The notes beneath the pieces are model-generated. The model saw only the letters and a list, made by a program, of their open reading frames with translations. It was not told the origin of the DNA and searched no databases. From assembly GCF_035918235.1 (NCBI RefSeq), contig NZ_CP109485.1:4774001-4838000 (forward strand): a stretch of 64,000 nt of DNA. The letters are read 5' to 3'. The stretch comes from Streptomyces sp. NBC_01445. GTDB lineage: Bacteria > Actinomycetota > Actinomycetes > Streptomycetales > Streptomycetaceae. Of the stretch, positions 22,533 through 29,965 are shown one piece after another. The translations under genes and the position numbers were made by a program. Position 1 is the stretch's first letter; each line of letters opens with the position of its first letter.

Positions 22533-23863
22533 CGGTCGACGCCTCCCATCACGGGGTCGATGGACGCGACGGCGACGATGACGTCGGCGACCTGGCCGCC
22601 CTCGCACATCGCCGCCATGGCCTGAAGGTTGGTGAAGGAGGGGTCTCGGTAGTGGACCCGGTAGGGGCGGGTGCCGCCGTCGGACACGACGTGCACCCCG
22701 AGCTCCCCCTTGGGGGATTCGACGGCGGAGTACGCCTGCCCGGCGGGGACCCGGAAGCCCTCCGTCACCAGCTTGAAGTGGTGGATCAGGGACTCCATGG
22801 AGGTGCCCATGATCTGCTTGATGTGGTCGAGCGAGTTGCCGAGGCCGTCCGGGCCGAGCGCGAGCTGCGCCGGCCAGGCGATCTTCTTGTCGCCGACCAT
22901 GACCGGGCCCGGGGCGAGCCGGTCCAGGCACTGCTCGACGATCCGCAGCGACTGCCGCATCTCCTCCAGGCGGACCAGGAAGCGTCCGTAGGAGTCGCAG
23001 GTGTCGGCGGTCGGGACCTCGAAGTCGTAGTTCTCGTAACCGCAGTACGGCTGCGACTTGCGCAGGTCGTGCGGGAGGCCCGCCGAGCGCAGGATCGGTC
23101 CGGTGGCGCCGAGGGCCATGCAACCGGTGAGGTCGAGATAGCCGACGTCCTGCATACGGGCCTTGAAGATGGGGTTCCCGGTGGCGAGCTTGTCGTACTC
23201 GGGAAGGTTCTTCGACATCTTCTTCACGAACTCGCGGATCTGGTCCACCGCGCCGGGCGGCAGGTCCTGGGCGAGTCCGCCGGGCCGGATGTACGCGTGG
23301 TTCATGCGCAGGCCGGTGATGAGCTCGTAGATATCGAGAATGAGTTCACGATCACGGAAGCCGTAGATCATGATCGTCGTGGCGCCGAGCTCCATGCCGC
23401 CGGTGGCGATGGCGACCAGGTGCGAGGACATCCGGTTCAGCTCCATCAGGAGCACCCGGATGATCGACGCGCGGTCGGGGATCTCGTTCTCGATGCCGAG
23501 GAGTTTCTCGACCGCGAGGCAGTACGCCGTCTCGTTGAAGAACGGCGTCAGATAGTCCATGCGCGTCACGAACGTGGTGCCCTGCGTCCACGTGCGGTAC
23601 TCGAGGTTCTTCTCGATGCCCGTGTGCAGATAGCCGATGCCGCAGCGGGCCTCGGTGACCGTCTCGCCGTCGATCTCCAGGATCAGCCGGAGCACGCCGT
23701 GCGTGGACGGGTGCTGCGGGCCCATGTTGACGATGATGCGCTCGTCGTCGGCCTTGGCCGCGGACTGGACGACCTCGTCCCAGTCGCCGCCGGTGACCGT
23801 ATATACGGTCCCCTCGGTCGTCTCGCGCGCCGAAGCGGCCGATGCCGCAGAAGAAGTAGACAT
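22529..23863 (-). CDS. nuoD: NADH-quinone oxidoreductase subunit D
   Basis: A 444-residue subunit homologous to the [NiFe] hydrogenase large subunit. Here it lacks the metal-binding cysteines and forms the quinone head-group site. Landmarks are [15 protein letters not shown] (the quinone-binding histidine), [24 protein letters not shown] and the C-terminal GGVDR. The first ~40 residues are a Ser/Ala-rich extension typical of actinobacteria. It shares one base with the nuoC stop. Confidence 0.97.
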   Translation of the reverse strand: MSTSSAASAASARETTEGTVYTVTGGDWDEVVQSAAKADDERIIVNMGPQHPSTHGVLRLILEIDGETVTEARCGIGYLHTGIEKNLEYRTWTQGTTFVTRMDYLTPFFNETAYCLAVEKLLGIENEIPDRASIIRVLLMELNRMSSHLVAIATGGMELGATTIMIYGFRDRELILDIYELITGLRMNHAYIRPGGLAQDLPPGAVDQIREFVKKMSKNLPEYDKLATGNPIFKARMQDVGYLDLTGCMALGATGPILRSAGLPHDLRKSQPYCGYENYDFEVPTADTCDSYGRFLVRLEEMRQSLRIVEQCLDRLAPGPVMVGDKKIAWPAQLALGPDGLGNSLDHIKQIMGTSMESLIHHFKLVTEGFRVPAGQAYSAVESPKGELGVHVVSDGGTRPYRVHYRDPSFTNLQAMAAMCEGGQVADVIVAVASIDPVMGGVDR

Positions 23864-24603
23864 CAGGAGTACGACCTCCGCTGGTCCGGAGCCGGGATCT
23901 GGGCGCCCTTGTACTCGACGGGGATGCCGCCGAGGGGGTAGTCCTTGCGCTGCGGGAAGCCCTGCCAGTCGTCCGGCATCATGATCCGCGTCAGCGCCGG
24001 GTGGCCGTCGAAGACCAGACCGAAGAAGTCGTACGTCTCGCGCTCGTGCCAGTCGTTCGTCGGATAGACGGCGACCAGCGAGGGGACGTGCGGATCCGCG
24101 TCGGGGGCGCTGACTTCGAGACGGATCAGCCGGTTGTGGGTGATCGAGCGCAGGTGGTAGACGGCGTGCAGCTCGCGGCCCTTGTCGTCCGGGTAGTGCA
24201 CCCCGCTCACGCCCGTGCAGAGCTCGAAGCGCAGGGCCGGGTCGTCGCGCAGCGTCTGGGCGACGCGCACCAGGTACTCGCGTTCGATGTGGAACGTGAG
24301 CTCGTCGCGGTCGACGACGGTCTTGTCGATGGCGTTCTCGGGGACGAGGCCCTGCTCCTCCAGGGCCCCCTCCAGCTCGTCGGCCACCTCGTCGAACCAG
24401 CCGCCGTACGGCCGCGTGGCGGCGCCCGGCAGCCGTACGGAGCGGACGAGGCCGCCGTACCCCGAGGTGTCGCCGCCGTTGTTGGCGCCGAACATGCCGC
24501 GCTGGACGCGGATCTCCTCGCCCTGGTCGCCGCGCTGCCCCGGGAGGTTGGCCGCGCTGAGGTCCTTCTCGGGGTTGACCCCGTTGCTGTCCGCGTCGCT
24601 CAC
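23863..24603 (-). CDS. nuoC: NADH-quinone oxidoreductase subunit C
   Basis: A 246-residue peripheral-arm subunit of the 30-kDa complex I family. The signature is [29 protein letters not shown] followed by the C-terminal PLRKDYPL-like motif (QRKDYPLGG). The first ~70 residues are a Gly/Asp-rich extension. It has a structural role next to NuoD at the quinone site. It overlaps nuoB by 4 bases. Confidence 0.96.
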   Translation of the reverse strand: MSDADSNGVNPEKDLSAANLPGQRGDQGEEIRVQRGMFGANNGGDTSGYGGLVRSVRLPGAATRPYGGWFDEVADELEGALEEQGLVPENAIDKTVVDRDELTFHIEREYLVRVAQTLRDDPALRFELCTGVSGVHYPDDKGRELHAVYHLRSITHNRLIRLEVSAPDADPHVPSLVAVYPTNDWHERETYDFFGLVFDGHPALTRIMMPDDWQGFPQRKDYPLGGIPVEYKGAQIPAPDQRRSYS

Positions 24604-25154
24604 CGCAGCAGCCCCTTCATCTCGATCGTCGGGAGCGCCTTGAGCGCCGCTTCCTCCGCCTCACGGGCCGCCTCCTCGGCGTTCACGCCGAGCTTGGAGG
24701 ACTGGATCTTCTGATGGAGCTTGAGAATCGCGTCCATCAGCATCTCCGGCCGCGGCGGACAGCCGGGCAGGTAGATGTCCACAGGGACTACGTGGTCGAC
24801 GCCCTGCACGATCGCGTAGTTGTTGAACATCCCGCCCGACGAGGCGCACACGCCCATCGAGATGACCCATTTGGGGTTCGGCATCTGGTCGTAGACCTGC
24901 CGCAGGACGGGCGCCATCTTCTGGCTCACGCGCCCGGCCACGATCATCAGGTCCGCCTGCCGCGGCGAGCCGCGGAAGACCTCCATGCCGAAGCGCGCCA
25001 GGTCATAGCGTCCGGCGCCCGTCGTCATCATCTCGATGGCGCAGCACGCCAGGCCGAACGTGGCCGGGAAGACGGATGACTTGCGCACCCAGCCCGCGGC
25101 CTGCTCGACGGTGGTCAGCAGAAAGCCGCTCGGCAGCTTTTCTTCGAGTCCCAT
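24600..25154 (-). CDS. nuoB: NADH-quinone oxidoreductase subunit B
   Basis: A 184-residue subunit holding the terminal [4Fe-4S] cluster N2, which reduces the quinone. The adjacent cysteine pair and further ligands lie in [21 protein letters not shown] and [11 protein letters not shown] short, charged C-terminal helix ([16 protein letters not shown]) follows the core. The ATG has an AGGGG site 8 bases upstream, 13 bases after nuoA. Confidence 0.97.
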   Translation of the reverse strand: MGLEEKLPSGFLLTTVEQAAGWVRKSSVFPATFGLACCAIEMMTTGAGRYDLARFGMEVFRGSPRQADLMIVAGRVSQKMAPVLRQVYDQMPNPKWVISMGVCASSGGMFNNYAIVQGVDHVVPVDIYLPGCPPRPEMLMDAILKLHQKIQSSKLGVNAEEAAREAEEAALKALPTIEMKGLLR

Positions 25155-25167
25155 GGCTTAAGGCCCC

Positions 25168-25527
25168 TCAGTCCCATTCCAGGCCGCCGCGCCGCCATAC
25201 GTACGCGTACGCGACGAAGACGGTGAGCACGAAGAGCAGCATCTCCACGAGCCCGAAAACACCCAGGGCGTCGAACGTGACGGCCCAGGGGTAGAGGAAG
25301 ACGATCTCGATGTCGAAGACGATGAAGAGCATCGCCGTCAGGTAGTACTTGATGGGGAAGCGCCCGCCGCCGGCCGGCGTGGGGGTCGGCTCGATACCGC
25401 ACTCGTAGGCCTCGAGCTTGGCCCGGTTGTATCGCTTTGGACCGATAAGCGTGGCCATGACCACGGAGAAGATCGCAAAGCCTGCCCCGAGGGCTCCCAG
25501 TACGAGGATGGGCGCATACGCGTTCAC
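25168..25527 (-). CDS. nuoA: NADH-quinone oxidoreductase subunit A
   Basis: A 119-residue subunit with three membrane helices and the loop KLEAYECGIEPTP, whose conserved cysteine lies near the quinone entrance. FDIEIVFLYPWAV is the usual second-helix signature. It is the first gene of the 14-gene operon. The start is GTG behind an AGGAG site. A Rex-like operator lies about 100 bases upstream. Confidence 0.97.
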   Translation of the reverse strand: MNAYAPILVLGALGAGFAIFSVVMATLIGPKRYNRAKLEAYECGIEPTPTPAGGGRFPIKYYLTAMLFIVFDIEIVFLYPWAVTFDALGVFGLVEMLLFVLTVFVAYAYVWRRGGLEWD

Positions 25528-25628
25528 CGCTCCTCGCTCCTCTCAGTCGGCGCTGACTGCTGGCGGATACGTGGGGCCCGCCTCCCGCTCCCCGCGAAGC
25601 CACCCCCGGTCGCACGAAGATCGCTCAC

Positions 25629-25646
25629 ATGTGAAGCAGGTCACAA
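25629..25646 (-). promoter_or_regulatory. Rex-like operator upstream of nuoA
   Basis: Read on the nuo strand, TTGTGACCTGCTTCACAT matches the Rex consensus TTGTGAA-N4-TTCACAA at 12 of 14 defined positions. It lies 102 bases before nuoA. Rex is the NADH/NAD+-sensing repressor of respiratory genes in Streptomyces, so control of complex I by redox state is expected. The site also fits the looser Crp pattern GTG-N6-GNCAC. Confidence 0.6.
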
Positions 25647-25986
25647 GCCCAACTGCCCCGCATCCTATGCCTGCCGGTCTGTGATCTGCGACACGGGGTG
25701 CGCCAACAGCTTTGTGATCTCCACCACCTGACGAAGGATCATGAAGTCGGATGAGCGGTGATCTTCACACGCGAAGCGCCTGAGTGATCACCAGACGTGA
25801 CATCTTGGCGCGTTACCCCAGGTGACAGCGCTGGCTCACTATCAAGAGGTGGCGCGCCCAGGCAAATTGGTGCTGGACAGAACTGGCTGATAGTGGACGC
25901 CGTTCACACATCAGAGGGAGAGGTGTGGACGTAAGTGGACGCGGGCACGCGCTCACGAGGAGCGTCCGACCGCGAAGGCGGCCCCA

Positions 25987-26004
25987 TTGTGACCTGCGTC
26001 ACGG
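25987..26004 (+). promoter_or_regulatory. Rex/Crp-like site upstream of the NlpC/P60 gene
   Basis: TTGTGACCTGCGTCACGG shares TTGTGACCTGCxTCAC with the nuoA site but points the other way. It fits GTG-N6-GTCAC, the pattern described for Streptomyces Crp, and is more decayed as a Rex site. It lies 211 bases before the hydrolase start. Confidence 0.45.
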
Positions 26005-26214
26005 CGACCGTTATCGTTTGGAAACCGGGCTTGGCCATCGGTATCAACGAGTGGTAGGCCGAGGGCAATTCGGGCGTATTACAGAAAGCCCATGATCACA
26101 GGCTTGATCAGCCCTGTCCGTATTGCCCGTTACGGCGTCAATAAAGGCCGCCGCGCCCGGGATTCAAACGTTCTCACGACAACTGTGGCGCACCACACGT
26201 TTCTTGAAGGAACC

Positions 26215-27048
26215 ATGGAGGCCCTGATAGCGGTTGTACTCATGTCCCACACCGCTCACATACCCAGCCACCGGAAGCCCCGTCGCAGCGCGTCGAAAAT
26301 CGCCCTGCGCGCCGGAGTTGCCGGTGGCGTACTCAGCACCCTGGCAGTGGCCGGTGCGTCCGGCCCGGCGTTTGCCGCCGAGCCGGTGACCGAGACCATC
26401 GAGATGCCGACCATCACGGCGGACCTCTCCGCTCAGGTCGCCCAGTCGGCGGACGCCACCCAGCAGGCCGCGAACTCCTATGCGCTGCAGGCCGAGCAGG
26501 ACCAGGCCGTCGCAAAGGCCGCGAAGCAGGCCAAGTCGGACCAGGCCCTCGCCGAGAAGAAGGCGGAGGCCAAGAAGAAGGCCGAGGCCGAGGCGAAGCG
26601 CAAGGCCGAGGAAGCTCGTGCGTCGCGCTCCGCCGAGCGCACGACCCTCTCCACCGCCTCCTCCGCGAAGTCCGACGTCGTGGCCCCCGCCAGCGGCAGC
26701 GTCGCGTCCGTCATCGCCTTCCTGAAGGCGCAGCTCGGCGACGCGTACGTCATGGGCGGCACCGGCCCCAACTCCTGGGACTGCTCCGGCCTGACCCAGG
26801 CCGCGTTCGCGCAGGCCGGCATCAGCCTGCCGCGCGTCTCGCAGGACCAGTCGACGGCCGGCACCCCGGTCTCCCTCGACAGCCTGCAGGTCGGCGACCT
26901 CCTCTACTGGGGAGCCGCGGGCTCGGCGTACCACGTGGGTGTGTACATCGGTAACGGCCAGTACCTGGACGCCGCGAACCCCTCCAAGGGCGTCGTCATC
27001 CAGGACCTGTCCGGCTACCCGGCGAGCGGTGCGGTTCGCGTTCTCTGA
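26215..27048 (+). CDS. Secreted NlpC/P60 (C40) peptidoglycan endopeptidase
   Basis: A 277-residue exported cell-wall hydrolase. A basic N-terminus and hydrophobic stretch (LRAGVAGGVLSTLAVAGASG) end in a likely signal cleavage after AFA. Residues ~75-160 form an Ala/Lys/Glu-rich coiled coil (AEKKAEAKKKAEAEAKRKAE). The C-terminal NlpC/P60 domain has the catalytic cysteine in WDCSGLTQAAF and the histidine in AYHVGVYIG. Such enzymes cut D-Glu/meso-DAP-type peptide links during growth and septation. I chose the ATG at 26215, because GAAGGA precedes it closely. An ATG nine codons later (26242) is the alternative. Confidence 0.9.
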   Translation: MEALIAVVLMSHTAHIPSHRKPRRSASKIALRAGVAGGVLSTLAVAGASGPAFAAEPVTETIEMPTITADLSAQVAQSADATQQAANSYALQAEQDQAVAKAAKQAKSDQALAEKKAEAKKKAEAEAKRKAEEARASRSAERTTLSTASSAKSDVVAPASGSVASVIAFLKAQLGDAYVMGGTGPNSWDCSGLTQAAFAQAGISLPRVSQDQSTAGTPVSLDSLQVGDLLYWGAAGSAYHVGVYIGNGQYLDAANPSKGVVIQDLSGYPASGAVRVL

Positions 27049-27054
27049 GATTTC

Positions 27055-27102
27055 ACGGCAAAGGGCCATCACCCCCTCTCGGGAGTGATGGCCCTTTGCC
27101 GT
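27055..27102. terminator. Strong terminator between convergent genes
   Basis: A perfect 18-base inverted repeat (arms 27055-27072 and 27085-27102) with a 12-base loop begins 6 bases after the NlpC/P60 stop. It can serve both that gene and the convergent monooxygenase. Confidence 0.9.
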
Positions 27103-27132
27103 ATAACCAGCAAATCCTGTATAGCTCGCGAA

Positions 27133-27459
27133 TCAGCTCTTCGGTGACAATTCACCCATAGGGCCCCAACTGCCGCCCGGGATCTCCGTGTTGATGATCT
27201 CCGGTACGGAGGCGATCAGACCGGACATCGTCTCCAGGCCGGCCTTGAAGTGGTCGGAGCCCACGTGCGCGGCCCCCGCGTCCCCGTCCCGGAAGCCCTC
27301 CAGGAGGACGTACTGGTTCGGGTCCTCGACGCTGCGGGACCAGTCGAAGAAGAGGTTGCCCTCCTCGGCGCGCGTGGCACGGGTGAAATCGGCGGTGTGC
27401 TCCAGCCAGGAGTCGGCGTACTCGGGCCGGGCGGTGAACTTCACGGCGATGAAAATCAT
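27133..27459 (-). CDS. Antibiotic biosynthesis monooxygenase (ABM) domain protein
   Basis: A 108-residue single-domain protein of the ABM/YgiN ferredoxin-like fold. It begins MIFIAVKFTARPEYAD and contains EEGNLFFDWSRSVEDPNQYVLLEGFRD and HFKAG, the usual dimer and active-site strands. Family members oxidise quinols or polyketides without a cofactor, or only act as small dimeric scaffolds. Its place among menaquinone genes makes a quinol-related role possible but unproven. The frame is open 48 bases further upstream. The internal ATG at 27459 gives the family's exact N-terminus. Confidence 0.85.
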   Translation of the reverse strand: MIFIAVKFTARPEYADSWLEHTADFTRATRAEEGNLFFDWSRSVEDPNQYVLLEGFRDGDAGAAHVGSDHFKAGLETMSGLIASVPEIINTEIPGGSWGPMGELSPKS

Positions 27460-27581
27460 GCAACCAGGGTGCTCCGTGCCGCCCCGCTCGGCCAGTTCGG
27501 CGCGCACGATTCCGGGAGCGCCGGAAAAGCCGTGCCTACGCGGCGCGGGCCGAGCGCCGCAGGAGCGCCGTGAGCGCCCGC

Positions 27582-27609
27582 TGCCGGCCGCGGAACGCGA
27601 CGGCCGGCA
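27582..27609 (-). terminator. Candidate terminator after the geranylgeranyl-reductase-like gene
   Basis: Perfect arms TGCCGGCC and GGCCGGCA enclose a 12-base loop 31 bases past the stop of the flavoprotein. The 180-base gap (27460-27639) shows nothing else. Confidence 0.45.
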
Positions 27610-27639
27610 GAGCCCACCGACAGGGCGCGTCCGGGCCGC

Positions 27640-28923
27640 TCACGCCTTCGGCGCCACCTTGCTCAGGCCGTTGATGATGCGGTCCATCGCGTCGCCGCCC
27701 GTCGGGTCGGTCAGGTTGGCGAGCATCTTCAGCGTGAACTTCATGAGCACCGGGTGCGACAGGCCGCGCTGCGTCGCGATCTTCATGACCTTCGGGTTGC
27801 CGATGAGCTTCACGAAGGCGCGGCCGAGCGTGTAGTAGCCGCCGTAGGTGTCCTTGAGGACCTTCGGGTAGCGGTGGAGGGCGAGTTCGCGCTGGGCGTC
27901 GGTCGCGCGGGCGTGTGCCTGCACGATGACGTCGGCCGCGATCTGGCCGGACTCCATGGCGTACGCGATGCCCTCGCCGTTGAACGGGTTCACCATGCCG
28001 CCCGCGTCGCCGACCAGGAGCAGGCCCTTGGTGTAGTGCGGCTGGCGGTTGAAGGCCATGGGCAGGGCGGCGCCGCGGATCGGCATCGTCATGTTGTCCG
28101 GGGTGTAGCCCCAGTCCTCCGGCATCGAGGCGCACCAGGCCTTCAGGACCTCGCGCCAGTCGAGCTCCTTGAAGGCGGCGGAGGAGTCGAGGATGCCGAG
28201 ACCGACGTTCGACGTGCCGTCGCCCATGCCGAAGATCCAGCCGTAGCCGGGCAGCAGCCGGTCCTGGGCACCGCGGCGGTCCCACAGCTCCAGCCAGGAC
28301 TCCAGGTAGTCGTCGTCGTGGCGGGGCGAGGTGAAGTACGTGCGGACCGCGACGCCCATCGGGCGGTCCTCGCGCCGGTGCAGGCCCATCGCGAGGGACA
28401 GGCGGGTCGAGTTGCCGTCCGCGGCGACGACGAGGGGCGCGTGGAAGGTGACTTCGCGCTTCTCCTCGCCGAGCTTGGCGTTGACGCCGGTGATGTGGCC
28501 CGTGCGGTCGTCGATGATCGGGGCGCCCACGTTGCAGCGCTCGTACAGGCGCGCGCCCGCCTTCTGCGCCTGTCGGGCGAGCTGCTCGTCGAAGTCGTCG
28601 CGCTTGCGGACGAGTCCGTAGTCCGGGTAGGAGGCGAGATCCGGCCAGTCCAGCTGGAGCCGGACGCCGCCGCCGATGATCCGCAGACCCTTGTTCCGCA
28701 GCCAGCCCGCCTCTTCGGAGATGTCGATGCCCATCGACACGAGCTGCTTGGTGGCCCGCGGGGTGAGGCCGTCGCCGCACACCTTTTCCCTGGGGAACGC
28801 GGTCTTCTCAAGAAGGAGGACGTCGAGTCCGGCCTTGGCCAGGTAGTACGCGGTCGTCGAACCGGCTGGCCCGGCCCCGACGACGATCACATCTGCGCTG
28901 TGCTCGGAGAGGGGCTCGGTCAC
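27640..28923 (-). CDS. Geranylgeranyl reductase family flavoprotein
   Basis: A 427-residue FAD-dependent oxidoreductase. It opens with VIVVGAGPAGSTTAYYLAKAG (Rossmann GxGxxG) and has VCGDGLTPRA near residue 50. The FAD-binding LLVGDAGGMVNPFNGEGIAYAMESG lies near residue 285. This family saturates isoprenoid double bonds, for example on geranylgeranyl chains or menaquinone side chains (MenJ-like). Streptomyces menaquinones have partly hydrogenated side chains. Given the surrounding menaquinone and complex I genes, menaquinone side-chain reduction is a reasonable inference. Other polyprenyl substrates are possible. No membrane helix is obvious. Confidence 0.85.
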   Translation of the reverse strand: MTEPLSEHSADVIVVGAGPAGSTTAYYLAKAGLDVLLLEKTAFPREKVCGDGLTPRATKQLVSMGIDISEEAGWLRNKGLRIIGGGVRLQLDWPDLASYPDYGLVRKRDDFDEQLARQAQKAGARLYERCNVGAPIIDDRTGHITGVNAKLGEEKREVTFHAPLVVAADGNSTRLSLAMGLHRREDRPMGVAVRTYFTSPRHDDDYLESWLELWDRRGAQDRLLPGYGWIFGMGDGTSNVGLGILDSSAAFKELDWREVLKAWCASMPEDWGYTPDNMTMPIRGAALPMAFNRQPHYTKGLLLVGDAGGMVNPFNGEGIAYAMESGQIAADVIVQAHARATDAQRELALHRYPKVLKDTYGGYYTLGRAFVKLIGNPKVMKIATQRGLSHPVLMKFTLKMLANLTDPTGGDAMDRIINGLSKVAPKA

Positions 28924-29021
28924 GGCGGGTTCTCCCGAAGACTCGAAATCTGCGTGCCGCGCGGCACCGGATGTGGGCAGTCTATGCAGCGGTACTGATC
29001 ACCCAGCCGAAGGGCCGCCCT

Positions 29022-29528
29022 GTGAACCGAGCTCTGCCTGATGTACAGCTGCGTGTCCCCACCGACGAGGACGCCTTCGCCTGGCACCGCGTCTTCGACG
29101 ACCCGGAGGTCATGGAGTTCCACGGCGGGGCCGCTGCCGAGCTGTCCGTGTACGAGGAGCTGACCGCCCGGCAGCGCCGGCACGACGCGGAGCGCGGCTT
29201 CTGCCTGTGGACGATGACCGACCCGGACGGCGACGTCATCGGCTTCACGGGCGCGCAGCCCTGGCCGCACGCCTGGGGTCCGGCGGGCGAGATCGAGATC
29301 GGCTGGCGGCTCGGACGCGCGCACTGGGGCCGCGGCTACGCGACGGCCGCCGCGCAGGCGACGCTGGAGCGCGTACGGGCCGCAGGTGTACGGAGCGTGG
29401 TGGCGATGGTCGACTCGCGCAACGAACGCTCGGTGGCGGTGACGCGGCGCCTCGGCATGGAGCCCGCCGAAACGTTCACCGTCCCGGGTGACCCACGCAC
29501 GGGCCTCTGCTTCAGGCTCGCCTTGTAG
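29022..29528 (+). CDS. GNAT family N-acetyltransferase
   Basis: A 168-residue acyl-CoA transferase of the RimJ/RimL type. It shows WRLGRAHWGRGYATAAAQATLERV (acetyl-CoA-binding motif A) and SRNERSVAVTRRLGMEP (motif B). Family members acetylate protein N-termini, amino sugars or amino acids. The frame is open to 28971, but AGGG seven bases before a GTG supports the start at 29022. It is divergent from the geranylgeranyl-reductase-like gene across 98 bases. The substrate is unknown. Confidence 0.85.
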   Translation: MNRALPDVQLRVPTDEDAFAWHRVFDDPEVMEFHGGAAAELSVYEELTARQRRHDAERGFCLWTMTDPDGDVIGFTGAQPWPHAWGPAGEIEIGWRLGRAHWGRGYATAAAQATLERVRAAGVRSVVAMVDSRNERSVAVTRRLGMEPAETFTVPGDPRTGLCFRLAL

Positions 29529-29593
29529 GCCCTGCCGCTTCCGGTCGGGCGTCCGGCGGAGCTACCCTTCGGGTACCGCTGGGGGTGAAGTCT

Positions 29594-29935
29594 GTGCGCA
29601 TTACACCCAAGACGCCCGAAGTGCGCGTACCGAAGTTCGTCGGCCTCATGGCCGTCGACGCGCGCGAGGCCGCGGCGGCGCGCGGCGTGCAGCTGGCCGC
29701 GCCCGACCGCCCCGACTTCCGTCTCACCGTGGTCGACTACGTCGTACGCCAGTACCCACTGCCCGACACCGAGGTGCCCCGCGGCGCCGTCGTCACCGTC
29801 TGGTTCGACCTGACGGACGGCGAGGGCCACGGTGGCTCCGGGGTGAACGAGCCCCGCATGCCGGGACCGCGCGGCGGCGGGCTGCAGCGTGAACTGGACG
29901 AACCGGGCGGGACGTACTCCGTGGCCGGCACGTAG
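29594..29935 (+). CDS. Small PASTA-domain protein
   Basis: A 113-residue protein whose first ~75 residues form one PASTA domain (VPKFVGLMAVDAREAAAARG, then YPLPDTEVPRGAVVTVWFD). A Gly/Pro-rich tail follows. PASTA domains usually bind muropeptides on the outside of the cell, but no signal peptide or membrane helix is visible here, so its location is unclear. GTG at 29585 or at 29594 could start it. A GGGGG site better fits 29594. It follows the GNAT gene by 65 bases. Confidence 0.75.
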   Translation: MRITPKTPEVRVPKFVGLMAVDAREAAAARGVQLAAPDRPDFRLTVVDYVVRQYPLPDTEVPRGAVVTVWFDLTDGEGHGGSGVNEPRMPGPRGGGLQRELDEPGGTYSVAGT

Positions 29936-29965
29936 CGCTCGGCATGCAGCGGCGCCCGGCCGGGG

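Larger units (their letters stand above)
25528..26214. other. 687-base intergenic regulatory region between nuoA and the NlpC/P60 gene
   Basis: No convincing gene was found in this divergent region. It holds the Rex-like site near nuoA, a related inverted site near the NlpC/P60 gene, and a further GTG-N6-GACAC match at 25681-25694. I looked for the c-di-AMP (ydaO) riboswitch that precedes some Streptomyces cell-wall hydrolases and did not see its conserved core. Confidence 0.6.

Noticed and set aside
26005..26214. Possible ydaO (c-di-AMP) riboswitch before the NlpC/P60 gene
   Set aside because: The leader of cell-wall hydrolases often has one, but the conserved core sequences of that riboswitch are not present.
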